Below, in pieces: positions 34,078 through 46,042 of a DNA stretch of 64,000 bases. Both the position numbers and the translations under genes were made by a program. The DNA comes from Leucocoprinus leucothites (Eukaryota; Basidiomycota; Agaricomycetes; Agaricales; Agaricaceae). A model generated the notes under the pieces. The model did not search any database. It was not told the origin of the DNA and saw only the letters and a program-made list of their open reading frames with translations. The DNA is taken from positions 496,001 to 560,000 of the forward strand of contig JAACJO010000009.1 in the NCBI GenBank assembly GCA_013368445.1, read 5' to 3'. Position 1 is the first letter of the stretch, and every line of letters starts with the position of its first letter.

Positions 34078-35299
34078 AGGACACCTGGGCCAGCACCGCA
34101 TGATTGACCTAATCAAAAGGACCTTCTGGTGGCCATCATTACGAAGCGATGTCAAGCAATTTGTCAAAGGATACCACACATATCAGCAAAATGAGGCATC
34201 ACACACCCAATCAGTGGGACCATTACATCCACTGTCCACACCATCACAACCATGGGAAGAAATCAGTATTGACGTTATTGGACCACTCCCACCATCACAA
34301 GAAAAGGATGCCATCCTAGTGGTAGTTGACAGGTACTCTAAAATGATACAACTCATCCCCACAACAATGAACCTGTCATCAGGAAAACTAGCCGAAATCT
34401 ACAGAGATGAGATTTGGAAACTCCATGGGATCCCCCAAGGCATTGTCAGTGACAGAGGACCCCAAATCGCATCAACATTCATGGAAGAACTATGCAAAGC
34501 ACTGGGAACAAAATGAAATCTCTCAATAGCCTACCACTCCCAGACTGATGGACAAACAGAATGAATTAACTGGGAAGTTGAAACATTCCTACAACACTAC
34601 ATCAACTACAAGCAGGATGGCTGGGTAAGGTGGCTCGCAACAGCAGAATTCCAGTATAACGACAAAGCACATTCGGCAACAGGCCAATCTCTGTTTTACA
34701 TCAACTATGGGCAACACCCATGGAAAGAAACCCTGACAGTTAAAACAGAGATACCATCCCTGGAAGAATAGTTAAAGCAGCTGGAAGAGACAAGAAAGGA
34801 AGTATTGGCGGCATTAAACAACAACCGAGAGGCAATGGAAGAACAACACAATCTGCAAAGGGGACAAGCCCTCAACCTCAGGGAAGTCATGTGGGTTGAA
34901 GGTACCCACATCACAACCAGCCAACCCACAAAGAAACTTGATCACAAGAGATATGGACCCTTCAAGGTTAAAGAACCAATCGGAGAAGGAGCTTATCGAC
35001 TAGAACTCCCAGAAGGATGGGTAATACATGATATGTTCAATGAGAACCTCCTGACACGTCACCACAGACCGGAGTTTGACACACAAAAACTTCCCACTCC
35101 ACCACCACCTGACCTCATTGATGGAGAAGAGGAATATGAAGTTGATGAAATTCATGGCCATCGGAAGAAGGGATGTGGCACCCAATACCTGGTACACTGG
35201 AAAGGATATGGGAACAAACATGACCAATGGGTAGTGAGGTCAAATTTAGAACATGCAAAAGATGCAGTCGAAGATTACCATCAGAAGGTTCTGGGATGA
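34078..35299 (+). pseudogene. Element A pol, right part: integrase and chromodomain
   Basis: Continues the integrase of element A beyond the nested insertion: GHLGQHRMIDLIKRTFWWPS, then YHTYQQ where the zinc-binding CxxC Cys residues have become Tyr. The catalytic core has ISIDVIGPLPPSQ, IVSDRGPQIASTFMEEL and an E lost in the region of a TGA after DGQTE. The C-terminus is a chromodomain, EEYEVDEI then TQYLVHWKGYGNKHDQW. This identifies a chromovirus. Stops (TGA at about 34514 and 34562, TAG at about 34769) break the frame. Confidence 0.85.
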
Positions 35300-35334
35300 A
35301 AACCTTTAAAAGAGGGGGATAAAACACCAAAGTA

Positions 35335-36441
35335 ATGCATCCCAACCAGACCACCACAACACTATACACCAGCTACATCTACACTCTAACAACCTACCTC
35401 GACTCCAACCAAGCTATCATGTACCCAGCCACCACCTACCCCTCTACAGATACAGTTATCCGACAAAACACAGCCATGAGGACAACTCATACCACCTCTA
35501 CCACCAACACAACCTCCAATGCCATTGCATACCTTAACATAGAAGACATCAACAAATGCAATGAGGCACGAAAAGATGGCCTCATGGAATACAATGTGAC
35601 TATCGACGCAATCCAGAAGCTCATAGCTATTGAGGATCACATCAACTCAATTAATGAGATAGCCACAGAAGCAGTATCCCTCCTCATTGGCATTGAACCT
35701 TGACTTGTTCAACTCCTCTCCCTCAAAGACGTTGATAAGAATGCTACACAGACCATCAACAGACTACAAGGCTTGCGTTCCCACAACAATACTGAGTACA
35801 TGCATGAACTTCAGTTCAAGCTTGTCCAACAGTTGGGGAAATACTGGTACCTCAGTATCACTGACATCCATGATCATGTTGATGAAATCCAAGCCTCTTA
35901 CTCTCACACCAACAGGATGAGAGAACTGATACTCACAGCAAGACGCTCCCCACCATCTACCACAGTCAATGAACGCAAACGCCCTCACTCCCCTATGCCA
36001 TCTACATCCTCAAGCTCTCATTTCCAACTATCATACAAGTCAGCCGACAAACCTATACTCATGCACCTACCAGCCAATAACATAGCTGAACCCCCAATTG
36101 AACCTGCATCAGAACCTGCCCTATCCCAAGAAGCAGAACATCTGATGAAATACCTATGCACCTACCAACACAACAGAGGGGTCACCTGGTTCCAACCAAC
36201 AGGATTCAATACCATGAAAGATGATGGTGAATCCAACACTACCTATTGGGATGACATCATGAACACCTTTATAGCCTCCCATGGCAATCTTGAGATCTCC
36301 CATAGTGGATACTCCATTGAAGGCTTCCAAGGCGGTCCACCAAATGCCCCTTTCTTCATAGTCGCTGTACCTGACAATGGAGGGTTCATCATTGGTCCCA
36401 CCAAGAAAGCAATGGCCTGTGCTGCCATTGAAGGTTTCTGA
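35335..36441 (+). pseudogene. Element A extra ORF between pol and the 3' LTR
   Basis: A frame of 368 codons starts at 35335, 36 bases after the pol stop, and runs to 36441, broken by a single TGA at 35701 (GIEP-stop-LVQLL). The first third is Thr-rich. The middle is predicted helical (NATQTINRLQGL, EYMHELQFKLVQQLGKYWYL), then a basic RRSPPSTTVNERKRPHSP stretch, then a globular-looking C-terminus with GFQGGPPNAPFFIVAVPDNG. No signal peptide, transmembrane span or zinc knuckle is seen. It sits in the env position but does not look like an envelope protein. I do not recognise the family. Confidence 0.6.
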
Positions 36442-36527
36442 AAAAAGGACTTACAACTCACCACTTACACTTCTATATGCCATACCTTACACAGACATTT
36501 ACATTAGTTCATGAGGACTTGAACCAT

Positions 36528-36540
36528 AGAAAAGGGGTAA
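36528..36540 (+). promoter_or_regulatory. Element A polypurine tract
   Basis: AGAAAAGGGGTAA lies immediately before the 3' LTR, where plus-strand DNA synthesis of an LTR element starts. Confidence 0.6.
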
Positions 36541-36807
36541 TATTATGACTTTACTCAGTTCCAGTACTTCCCATGTCAATTTCTATTTTTATAGCTACCC
36601 CACTCCTACATCATAGTCTACATCATGATCTATGTCATAGTTACCTGAGTCCCCTGACTCATACTTACCCAGATCTGCTTCCATCTTATATATATATAGA
36701 CTCCTAGGTAGAGTGTACTCCTTATGCTTTACCAATTGTATCTTTCCCTTTCTCACTCTCAAGTCTTTGCCAGAGTTGCAACCTGAGTTCTGACAAAGGT
36801 CATAACA
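36541..36807 (+). repeat. Element A 3' LTR
   Basis: 267 bp, about 93 percent like the 5' LTR. It starts TATTATGAC and ends GTCATAACA. At five places this LTR has TG where the other has CA or the reverse (36546, 36621, 36791, 36794, 36801), as expected if an ancestral CG decayed on different strands. Confidence 0.9.
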
Positions 36808-36812
36808 CAGAC

Positions 36813-38011
36813 CTTCATTTCATGAGTCAGTGCATATTCCTGACACATTGAGATGTATAATGTACCAAAACATGACGACCACTCTTAGAGAGATAGATTA
36901 CTACTGAATGGAAGTTGCTTTAGCTACACAGGGCATTGAGGACTACAGCAGAAACAGTGATGAAGGAAATGAGAGAGTAGAGCTGAATGCAATGGGCAAC
37001 AAGGAAGCAGAAGAGTGCATGTATTCTCTGACACAGAATAGCATCCACAGGTGACATTCTGAGCATCAGGAAAAAAATGGATTCACAGTAAGGGTCTATC
37101 AATGCTATTGGCTACTGTCATTTCAATATATGGAGTGTTATCAGCTGAAATCAGATAACTGCCCTTATAACTCTTAATATCACTGTGTAGCTTTGGCCAT
37201 TTAGAGTAATTTGGTGCCATAGTGGCACAAGTTCAACTTAACTATCATCTTGGTACCCTCCAGTCATGTCTAGTAACTCTGTAGTCCTTGTATATTTCTT
37301 TATAGAGGACTGCATTACAGCTTGAGCTTGGTGACTATAAATCAATATGATCCCAATTCATCTCACAATTACCTGACTGAATAGTGTCCATATCATCTTG
37401 TAAACAGGTAGAGAACTCAAACAGTTTCACCAGGTTATGCTGCTCCAATGGCCTCCGACTGATACTAACAAGGACAAACAAGCTTGGTGATTGTAAATCA
37501 ACATGATCCTAGCTTGTCCCACAAGTACAGGACTGAAATACTACCCACACTGTCAGGTAATTGAGTGGGGGATCCATATTGTTTCACTGAGTTGTGTCAT
37601 ATGAATGCCTCCTGACAGATATCCACAACAACAAAGCACCTTGAGCAATAGGAAGCATAATGATGTGTAACGAAAATCAACAATAACTACTAATAAGACT
37701 GCAACCTAATGTCAGTTTAGTGATCCAATGCTGAGATCTGCTCCTTGCTTGTCACATACAGACAGGAATAGATAGGAAAAAAGATTATTATTCAATATGG
37801 ATTGGACAGGTGACAACTTGTATATTACAACAAATACATTATCAAATTTAAGTGATATGGTTAGCTAGGCAGCTGTCTCAGTGGTAGTGGCTGTATGTTG
37901 TGACTTGAGCTTGTTGTAAGACATGTGAGTGTTGGAGGTAGTGACATGATTGGGAAAAATTTTCCTGGAAAGCCAAGTCAATAGAAAAATGGCAACAGTT
38001 GTAATGGTAAC
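36813..38011. other. Degraded repeat DNA, no gene recognised
   Basis: CpG-poor DNA to the right of element A. The pattern AGCTTGGTGATTGTAAATCAA at about 37481 echoes GAGCTTGGTGACTATAAATCAA at about 37323 with similar neighbours, suggesting a diverged tandem duplication of about 155 bp. Nothing coding is seen. Confidence 0.35.
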
Positions 38012-39428
38012 TCACTTGTTCCAGAAGGCAATAAGGGTGTTAATGTGATGTTTTGAAGCACTGTTAGGAGTGTCTTCAAAATAGTCTACTAGGAAATTGT
38101 AGAAGACTTGGAAGCTAAAGCTGTTGTAGTTCTCAGTCCACTGAACTGCATTGGTGAGGTTGAAGACAAGCTGAAAGAAAATACATGAGTGAGACAATCC
38201 TGGACATCCAAGTTTACCACTCACAAGAGTAGCTGCATATGTGATTGAGCAACCAGTGACCCTGCCATCCATTTTGAGAATAGATGCCACATTTGCTCAA
38301 GTGGACTTGTGCTGCTTCATAGCTTGGCTAGGGTGAGCAGTTCCATCCTCTGTGGCATTACCAAGCTCAGCTTCATTGAAAGTTGGTGAGACAAAAATTG
38401 AATAGTAGGCCTGATTGCATAGATTAGCCATCTAAATGAGACTACCAGATTACAATAACACACCATGATCAAGAGCTCACCACATAGAAAGCCATCCTCT
38501 ACATTGTTTGTGTCACCTAAGCCTTTGGGTATAGATACCATAAAAAGAAACTCTCATTAATGTTGAAGAATGAGATCCTATTACAAATACTAGCTTAAAC
38601 TCTTGAGAATCATATGCAAGGCATCAGCATCAATCATAAATGGAGAGAAGCTTGACACCTCTTACTTGAGGTCATCCCAGTCAACTTCAATTGGGGACAA
38701 AAATCTCCCACACATATCATGTTGAAGACCACGGTTCATGCATGACTTTAGATCAAGTTGATCAAAAGTCCCATACTACTTGTTGAGGTAAAGAGCAAGA
38801 TCAACCTTAATTTGACAAATGTCATCACTTTGTGCAGTATTAGTGCCTTTCTGAAGCTTTGAGAGCCAAGAGTTAGTTATATGGAAGTCAAAAATAAGAA
38901 GAAAAATATACTACTATAGCTGTGTATGATTGCAATACATTGAGATCTGGGTTCTTGAGAATGGTTGTAATATGAGGAACAGCCTTGGCAAGCAAGCCAA
39001 AGGCTGAGAAGAGTCAGTTACAGCTGGGAGATGATTAATATAGATCAGTCATGCTAGATGTAACAGGGGAACCATACCTTTGAGCAGATTCATCATCATC
39101 TTCATTGTCTAGAGAGAGTAAAGTATCTGAATCCTCAGACTTGAGTATTCAATAGTCAGCCTCTCTGGTAATAGCCAGCACACTATCAAAGCATGATACA
39201 AGATGCTGGATGGCATGTCCAATGGTCCTTGTAGTGCTATAGGGGGGTTAAGCAGATAGATGTATTGTAGAAAAAAGTAATAAAAACATACACTTTTTGT
39301 TTCTCGCCCTTTAGAGCTTTGGCCTCAGCAAGCTGCTGTATGTGTTCCTGAAGCTGGCACTGGAGTCTTGCAATTTGGTCTGTTGTTTCAGTGGGAGGGG
39401 GAGAAAGAGAAGGTGCAGAGCAAACCAT
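38012..39428 (-). pseudogene. Decayed member of an uncharacterised Agaricomycete family (possibly DUF6698)
   Basis: On the minus strand scattered exons read IARLQCQLQEHIQQLAEAKA (coiled coil), then after an intron TIGHAIQHLVSCFDSVLAI. Further along come NPDLNVLQSY, and at the end SITYAATLVSGKL, NAVQWTENYNSFSFQVFYNF and a final FLVDYFEDTPNSASKHHINT. This order is that of a family very common in mushroom genomes and without known function; the Pfam name is from memory. Stops and frame changes break it and CpG is nearly absent, so it is dead. Confidence 0.45.
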
Positions 39429-42400
39429 GGGGGTTGAATATCATTGAGGGGTTTGAGTTGGTCTTGAACATGGTATATGTAGGAGTAGTGGAGCATAGAG
39501 TCTGGAACTGTGCTTGGGAGCTTCAGTTGTCTGTTGAATTCAACCATTGGTGGTGATCTGTGTCTGGGTCAAGGGTTTTTCTAAAACTTTAGGACACACA
39601 TATAATATCAGGAAGCCCAATGTCTTTTGGGCCATTTGTTTAATGATTGGAATGCAGAGATAGTGGCACATGACAAGAATCCAGGGCCTAATGCATAGAC
39701 TATGACACCATAAATTAAGGTTCCATTGTTCCAAATAGGTAGTAGATGTTTCTTGTCCAAGTTGAGTTATGCTCACCAGGTTGAGGCTCCTGAGTAATAA
39801 TGAGTGGATGAATTATGAGGATCGGCACTCCATGTTGGGGCCTTTTATTATCAATAGCAGACCATCACACCAGGAATTAAAGCACCTGACAATTTAAAAG
39901 ACACTTACTGCTTAACTTGAATAGTGATTTCTAGGGTTGAGCACTGAGCACTGAGCATTGAGACTCTGGGATAATAGGACTGGATGAAGTGTAAAATCAA
40001 CACTCTACTCCTTTCACAGTCATATGCTCAGTTGATGTGCTATGATGTGACTTGTGTTGTCATTAACATTGAAGCTTCTGAGTTGCAGCATTGGTGTGTC
40101 AATCCAGTAGCTCAGTTGGTCTGTGATGAAAGGCAGTCCCATGTGGGCATAGACCTTGTTGGCACATTTGTATAATGGGTCAATGTAGGAAATTTGATTT
40201 ACTATATACATTACAAGAGACACATTTCAATTGCAAAGTAATACTAGTACAGCCTGAGGGAGTTTTAAACATGGACATTATTTAGAAAGTATCATCCAAT
40301 TCAACGGAAGAGATGTTATTGTCAGTAGAAGTGCAATCAGATGTAGTCTTGTATCCTGTGAACAAGTCTTCAGGGAACAAGTAGGGCTTAAAAACATTAC
40401 CACAGAAATCTCCCTCATTGGAAACAGACCTGACATGGCAAATGCATCTGGGGGACTGGTCAAAAGCAACAATTGGTTTCTTAGGAGTGACTGCAGCCTC
40501 CATATTGATGGACCAACTGTATGCAATAAACCAGTCATCACAAGCTTTGTGACTTGGAAGGATGTTACCAGCCTCATCAGATGTCTATGGAAATAGAGAG
40601 TCAGACATTGTCTTAAGATGGGATAACTCAGAGCCCACCTCAGCTGGCTTATTTGCAGTGTTGGGTATTGAAATAACACAATTGGGGGGGACTGGCAATA
40701 TTGCTGACAAACCCTCTTCCACTGAGATGGCTGCTGTTGGCTTTGGCAAAGGGGTTAGCATTGATGGTAGCTTCTGGACAAATGCTGCCATGAATCTTTC
40801 TTCAGAACTTGGAGCCCATTAAAGACATCTGGTTTGTAGTCAGAGAAAATTACTTTGCTGGTATTGGTGATGTCTAAACATAATTAGTAGGGATTAAAGA
40901 TGATTTATAGATCATCACATACCCCATTGAGCATACAACCACTTGAGAGGTACCTTCTTCCAACCCCTCCTTGGACTGGGATTGCTGGCAGGAGTGGGGC
41001 AAGCATGAAGAACAAGCTGGGCAGTGTGGTGAGGGATGCTGGAAGGGTTAGAATAGGAGCAGGAGGAGTGGGGCATGCTGGCTATGTATTGGTATGATTC
41101 TGTTGGTTAAGATAGTTCAAGGTGGGGGCTCTGGATGCAGGGAAGCATCCTTAAGAATGGTAAAAGAATTTGAGAACTTACCTGAGCAGAGCACTAATGT
41201 TTGTTCCAGGAGTTACTCCTAAGAAATTCATGAAAACCCTTTTAGTGAAACTGCCTAGTATGTCATTGACAAGGTAGATATTACATGCTGCCATTGGATC
41301 AACAGTGGAAGGCACTTGCAAGCACTTTTCCCCTAGAGCTAGGGTGACAAGAGCTGCCACTAGGGTGGCCTAGAGCATTCAGAGGCCTATATTTCAATGG
41401 TCCAATTTCCATGTATTACTGCACAGAAGAGACAATCTTAGATAAACTTAAACAAAAGCAGTCACATTGGGCAGAAGAAATGAATGTGGACAAAAGTGGG
41501 AGCCTGGAAAAGAGAACTCAATTACTTGAACAGCAAAATCAGGAACCTGGAAAAGAGAACTAACTTACTTGAACAGCAAAATAGGAAACTTCAAAGAATG
41601 TCAAAGATCCAGTAAGCATTTACTGCATATTCAGACCACTGATTATTGAGGGGAAGAGAGTAGGCTGATGAGCACACTAGTAGGATCTGGTCAATGTGAG
41701 ATTGAGTCATTGACAGTCAGAGGCAGATTGTAAATTGCTGACAAATTATTCTCTATTCATTGAAACTCTTCACATGGTACTTACATTCAATGTTCAATGT
41801 TCAACAGTCACCATGCCCTTATCAAGTATCCCTCAAGATCTCTGAGCTTTGCTAGTGAGAAATAACTAGCACTAGAAAATATGCACTCCCTACCTTCCCA
41901 TGTCAGTGTTACCTGCTGCTCTCCTGTGGGAGGTACCACCCCAGGTAAGTGCCAGTCAGTTCTTTCAATCTTTTGCATTCATAGTAATTGTTTCAAGGAG
42001 TCTCATACTTACTGGCTGTGCATTGTACTCAATTGAAACCTCAAGCCCCCAGTGGTGCCAGGCCAGGCTCAAAACTACACTTGTGTTATATCCTGCACTG
42101 CATCCTATACCAAGTCCTCCTCCCTTGTCTGACACCAGTGGGTGTGTCCTCATTTCTTTCATATCCATAAACAATCCCAGCAAGCATGGTCATTTCAGAA
42201 ATCAGATACATTCCAGACCAGACTCCTGTCCCTTCTCAAAGGCAAGGGTCAATCAAAGGTTTGTGTTTATCATACCTTGTATTTGTTGTATACTGAATGA
42301 TTTTTCAGACACCAATTCCTACAGCTACAAGTACAAGTAGACTGTAGTCCTTTGAGACTGACAAGGCTGATCATGCTCCATCTCCTGTTACTGACTACCT

Positions 42401-42494
42401 TGATGATCATGCTATCAATGCACCTCTAGTCTCCAAGCCCCTCAAAGGTCCCACTGTGGCATCAGGAAGGCCTTGACTCAATTACTGTACACCA
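39429..42494. other. CpG-depleted DNA with broken coding fragments
   Basis: On the minus strand 40791-40282 holds two consecutive coding-looking stretches (FVQKLPSMLTPLPKPTAAIS and KACDDWFIAYSWSIN) in different frames. I do not recognise them. GAACCTGGAAAAGAGAACT is repeated near 41503 and 41550. The rest shows no supportable feature. Confidence 0.35.
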
Positions 42495-44448
42495 GTGCAT
42501 CATCAGGATGTCCTCCCAGAGCCTCCTATCCCCATTCCAGTTAACCAAGGCCCAGTTACAGAAGGAACAAGCCAAATTCAATGCATCAATCTACTTGTAC
42601 ATGACCATATTAAGACTGCTGCCAATTATTTTGGACTATGGCACTCTTATACAAGTTGTCCATCCACTAATCCAGATGGACAACTTATAGTCCATGAACT
42701 ATCAATCTCACATGTGCCTTCTCCTACCACTACAATGCTTCCAAATTGGCTTTCTTCTCTGGAGCCCTCCATGTCCAAGTCATCTAGACCTCAATATTGG
42801 CTGTTTTCAAACAAGTCCATCCAGCTCATCATATCATGGCTGAATAATGGCTGGTCTTCAAAGTCAGAAACAGAGGTTAATTTGTTAGTTTGAGACACTC
42901 TCCTTTCCCCTGATTTTCATATGGAGGATCTGGTGGATTTTGATGCATGACAAGAAAACCAGTGATTGGACCAGGCACTTGCATCATCAAATAATCAGAG
43001 TCAATTCAAGGAATCCCCAGTTGAGATCCTGGTCCCCTCTGGGGCCTATGGTGTAGCTCCATACAAGTATAGTGTACCTGGCTTGCTACATCAAAGCCTT
43101 ACTTCTGTTATATGTAACACCTTTTCTGATAACAATGTACACCTCCTTTACTATTCCCTGTTCAAACTTTTTTGGCAAACTGCACCCAGTAACACAAATT
43201 CTGAATGTGTTTATAGCAAGTTATATACACCCAACACATTTCTGGAAGAACATGAGCACATCCAGGGCTATGGGAATCTCCCAAACAATAATTTGAAGTA
43301 CAACCATGAGAGAGTTGTTGCAGCCATTATGTTCTCATCTGATGCCACACATCTTGCTGAGTTTGGGAACACAAAGGCATGGCCAGTGTACCTAATGCTT
43401 GGTAACTTATCAAAGTATGTTTGCTCTAATCCAGAGTTAGGTGCAATGCATCATTTTGCTTATATCTCTTTGGTAAGTGCATCCAACTATGCCCAGTATT
43501 GAGCTTTGAAATAACAGAGTTTTAGCTTCCTGAATCATTCAAGACATTCATATCCTCTTTCCATCCTGCTTGGTGGACTCAAAAGTCAGATATCATGGCC
43601 CATTGCCAATGTGAGCTTTTTCATGTAGTGTGGTACAAGTTACTTGACAACGAATTTATTAGTGCATATTGATATGGTGTGGCTGTTGGGTGTATAGATG
43701 GAGTTGAGAGGTGCATTTACCCTCATGTATTCATGTACTCTGCTGATTACCCTGAAAAGTAAGATTTCTGTGTATACTGCAGGTTTTAATGCATATTCAC
43801 TGGTCACCTAGGGCTTTAATTGCAATGATCCAGGACAAAGGCCTATTTCCATGCCTGCATTGTCTTATTCATCAGACCAAGCTGCAAAATCTTGGGCAGC
43901 ATGAAGACAGTGAAATCCAAGGCACAAATGCCCATACATATGAGCTGGACAAGATCAACCATGCTCACCAGGCTATATACAGACTCACTCACCCCATTCA
44001 TGGTACTGCTGTTGAAGGCCTACTTCAAGATTTTTCTGGTGTACCTACGATAGTGTGTACAGCATCTTTTAAATTAGCTTTCATATCTTAACTAACTACT
44101 TTGGTCAGAATGCTTTTATTAATTGTATTGGTGAACAGTTCAATCTATCTTCTATGCTGACAGTCAATTTGCTCCATGAGGTTGAATTAGGAACCTAGAA
44201 GAGCCTCTTTATGCATCTCATACAGATATTGCACACCTGTAGTAACAATTCAGAAGATCTAGTTGTTTGCTTGAACAAAAGGTAAGGCCTCAATGATGCA
44301 AGGGAAGGGAGACATGCTTATCATGATATTCATTTGTTATATAGGTACCAACAAATTACTGCATTTGATGAGGGTGGTATTCACTGCTTTTCATCTAAAT
44401 CCTCAGAAATGAAAAAGATGGGAGCATGAGACTTTGAGAACCTGCTAT

Positions 44449-44663
44449 ACAGTGGCTCAAAAAACTGTCCCAATGTTTTCGCATTTTGGACATATTTGCT
44501 AATACCAGGGCAGATATATGGCCTAGCATCCTGAAAATATTCACACAGGTACCTTGACATATTGGGAGCATATATTCCCATGATCACATGACCTTGTCCA
44601 TCAATGAATTAGTAATGAATTATTAAAAATATCTACTCATTGGGACAGTTTTTTGACCCCCTG
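44449..44663 (+). repeat. Tc1 left terminal inverted repeat
   Basis: Outer end CAGTGGCTCAAAAAACTGTC, inner end GACAGTTTTTTGACCCCCTG. The two ends of this single TIR are themselves near inverted repeats, so each TIR offers two similar transposase-binding ends. Confidence 0.85.
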
Positions 44664-44796
44664 TCAGCCTCCCAGTATCTATCTTGTAACATGCCAGGGG
44701 AGCATCAGGGCAGGTGTGGGAGTAGTAAACAAGATCATGTGACCTTGGTTGACATGTTGAGATGGCTACAACTGTCTTTCTTCCTGCCACTACATC

Positions 44797-45816
44797 ATGA
44801 AAGCTATCTCCTCTACCTAATACTCCCAAGTCACTTCTCTTCTCAAAGATGGCTATTCCTTGTGCCATATTGAACATAAAACTGGTCTAGGCAAGTCTAC
44901 TATTGGGAGGATCAATAAAGAAGTTGATGGGGACAAGGAAAACAACAAGGGAGGACGTCCTTCCAAGCTTTCTCCTCATGATAAAAAAGCAATAATTCAC
45001 CAAATAACCTCTGGAAAGCTAGATAATGCTGTCCAGGCTACAAATTTCATTAACTCTACTCTGTCTGACCCTGTCACACCCCAAACTGTCAGAAATACCC
45101 TTCAGGATAATGGATTTTGCTCTGTAACCAAGATCAAATGACCTCTACTCAAAAAGCAACATTGTGAGGAATGCCTTGACTCTGCACATGAACATAGGAA
45201 TTGGACAGTGGAGGACTGGAAGAGGGTGTTGTGGACAGATGAAACAAAGATCAACAGGATTGGGTCAGATGGAAAGGTGTATACCTGGAAGGAGAGGGGG
45301 GAACCACTGTCAGATAGGACCACTCTCCCTACTGTCAAATATGGAGGAGGTGGTAACATGATGGTGTGGGGGTGTATGGGGTGGAATGGGGTAGGAAAGC
45401 TGATTGAGGTTCAAGGGAATATGGATGCAGTGAAATACTGCGAGATTTTGGACAATGGGGTGGTGGAAAGCTTTGAAAAGTTGGAGATAGAGGAGGAGGA
45501 GAGGATATTCCAGCAGGATAATGACCCAAAACACACCTCAAAACTGGGACAACAATGGTTTGTGGACAACAACATTCAAGTTCTATCATGCCCTGCACAA
45601 TCCCCTGACCTAAATCCCATTGAACACCTCTGGACCTACCTGAAGGACCAGCTGAAGGCATATGAAAGACCACCTAAGGGAGTATTTGAATTGTGGGAGA
45701 GGCTAGTAGAGGAGTGGAATAAGAATCCAGCAGAAAGGTGCCAAAGGCTGATAGAAACCATGCCCAGAAGGATTGAGGCAGTTGTCAGGGCAAGAGGAGG
45801 TCATACAAAGTATTGA
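44797..45816 (+). pseudogene. Tc1-type DD34E transposase with two stops
   Basis: 340 codons from the ATG at 44797. Helix-turn-helix region LLKDGYSLCHIEHKTGLGKS, then GRPSKLSPHDKKAI. Catalytic core: VLWTDETKI (first Asp), IFQQDNDPKHTS (second Asp), and SPDLNPIEHLW with the Glu exactly 34 residues after that Asp, the DD34E spacing of Tc1. Breaks: TAA at 44818 (after ISST) and TGA at 45139 (TKIK-stop-PLLKK), the latter where Arg (CGA) is expected. Otherwise full length for the family. Confidence 0.85.
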
Positions 45817-45828
45817 GTAGGTAGATAA

Positions 45829-46042
45829 CAGAGGGTCAAAAAACTGTCCCAATGAGTAGATATTTTCGATAATTCATTAATAATTCATTGATGGACAAGG
45901 TCATGTGATCATGGGAATATATGCTCCCAATATGTCAAGGTACCTGTGTGAATATTTTCAGGATGCTAGGCCATATATCTGCCCTGGTATTAGCAAATAT
46001 GTCCAAAATGCGAAAACATTGGGACAGTTTTTTGAGCCACTG
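45829..46042 (-). repeat. Tc1 right terminal inverted repeat
   Basis: Mirror copy of 44449-44663. Visible differences include CG here against TA there (near 45857) and one C/T near the inner end. Confidence 0.85.

Larger units (their letters stand above)
20029..36807 (+). mobile_element. Element A: old Ty3/gypsy chromovirus, interrupted by elements B and C
   Basis: Two LTRs (20029-20293 and 36541-36807) are flanked by the perfect 5-bp duplication CAGAC (20024-20028 and 36808-36812). Inside, in order on the plus strand, are a gag remnant with zinc knuckles, an aspartic protease, reverse transcriptase with YMDD, RNase H, integrase, a C-terminal chromodomain and an extra downstream frame. Integrase is split at 23778/34078 by the nested insertion. 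In-frame stops are mainly TGA, and CpG is rare. Removing B (with C) leaves an element of about 6.5 kb. It is inactive: protease, reverse transcriptase and integrase frames are all broken. Confidence 0.92.
44449..46042 (+). mobile_element. Tc1/mariner element inserted in the Plavaka remnant
   Basis: 1594 bp, flanked by the target duplication TA (44447-44448 and 46043-46044). Terminal inverted repeats are about 215 bp each (44449-44663 and 45829-46042) and differ at only a few positions. The Plavaka frame resumes across it (FENLL before, CRYGYSQ after), so the insertion is younger than the Plavaka copy. Confidence 0.9.

Noticed and set aside
35335..36441. Envelope gene in element A
   Set aside because: Position fits, but there is no signal peptide, transmembrane span or cleavage-like motif.
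20029..36807. Compensatory evolution of the LTR terminal inverted repeat in element A
   Set aside because: CA in one LTR end faces TG in the other and looks like covariation, but independent CpG decay explains both ends and three other sites as well.
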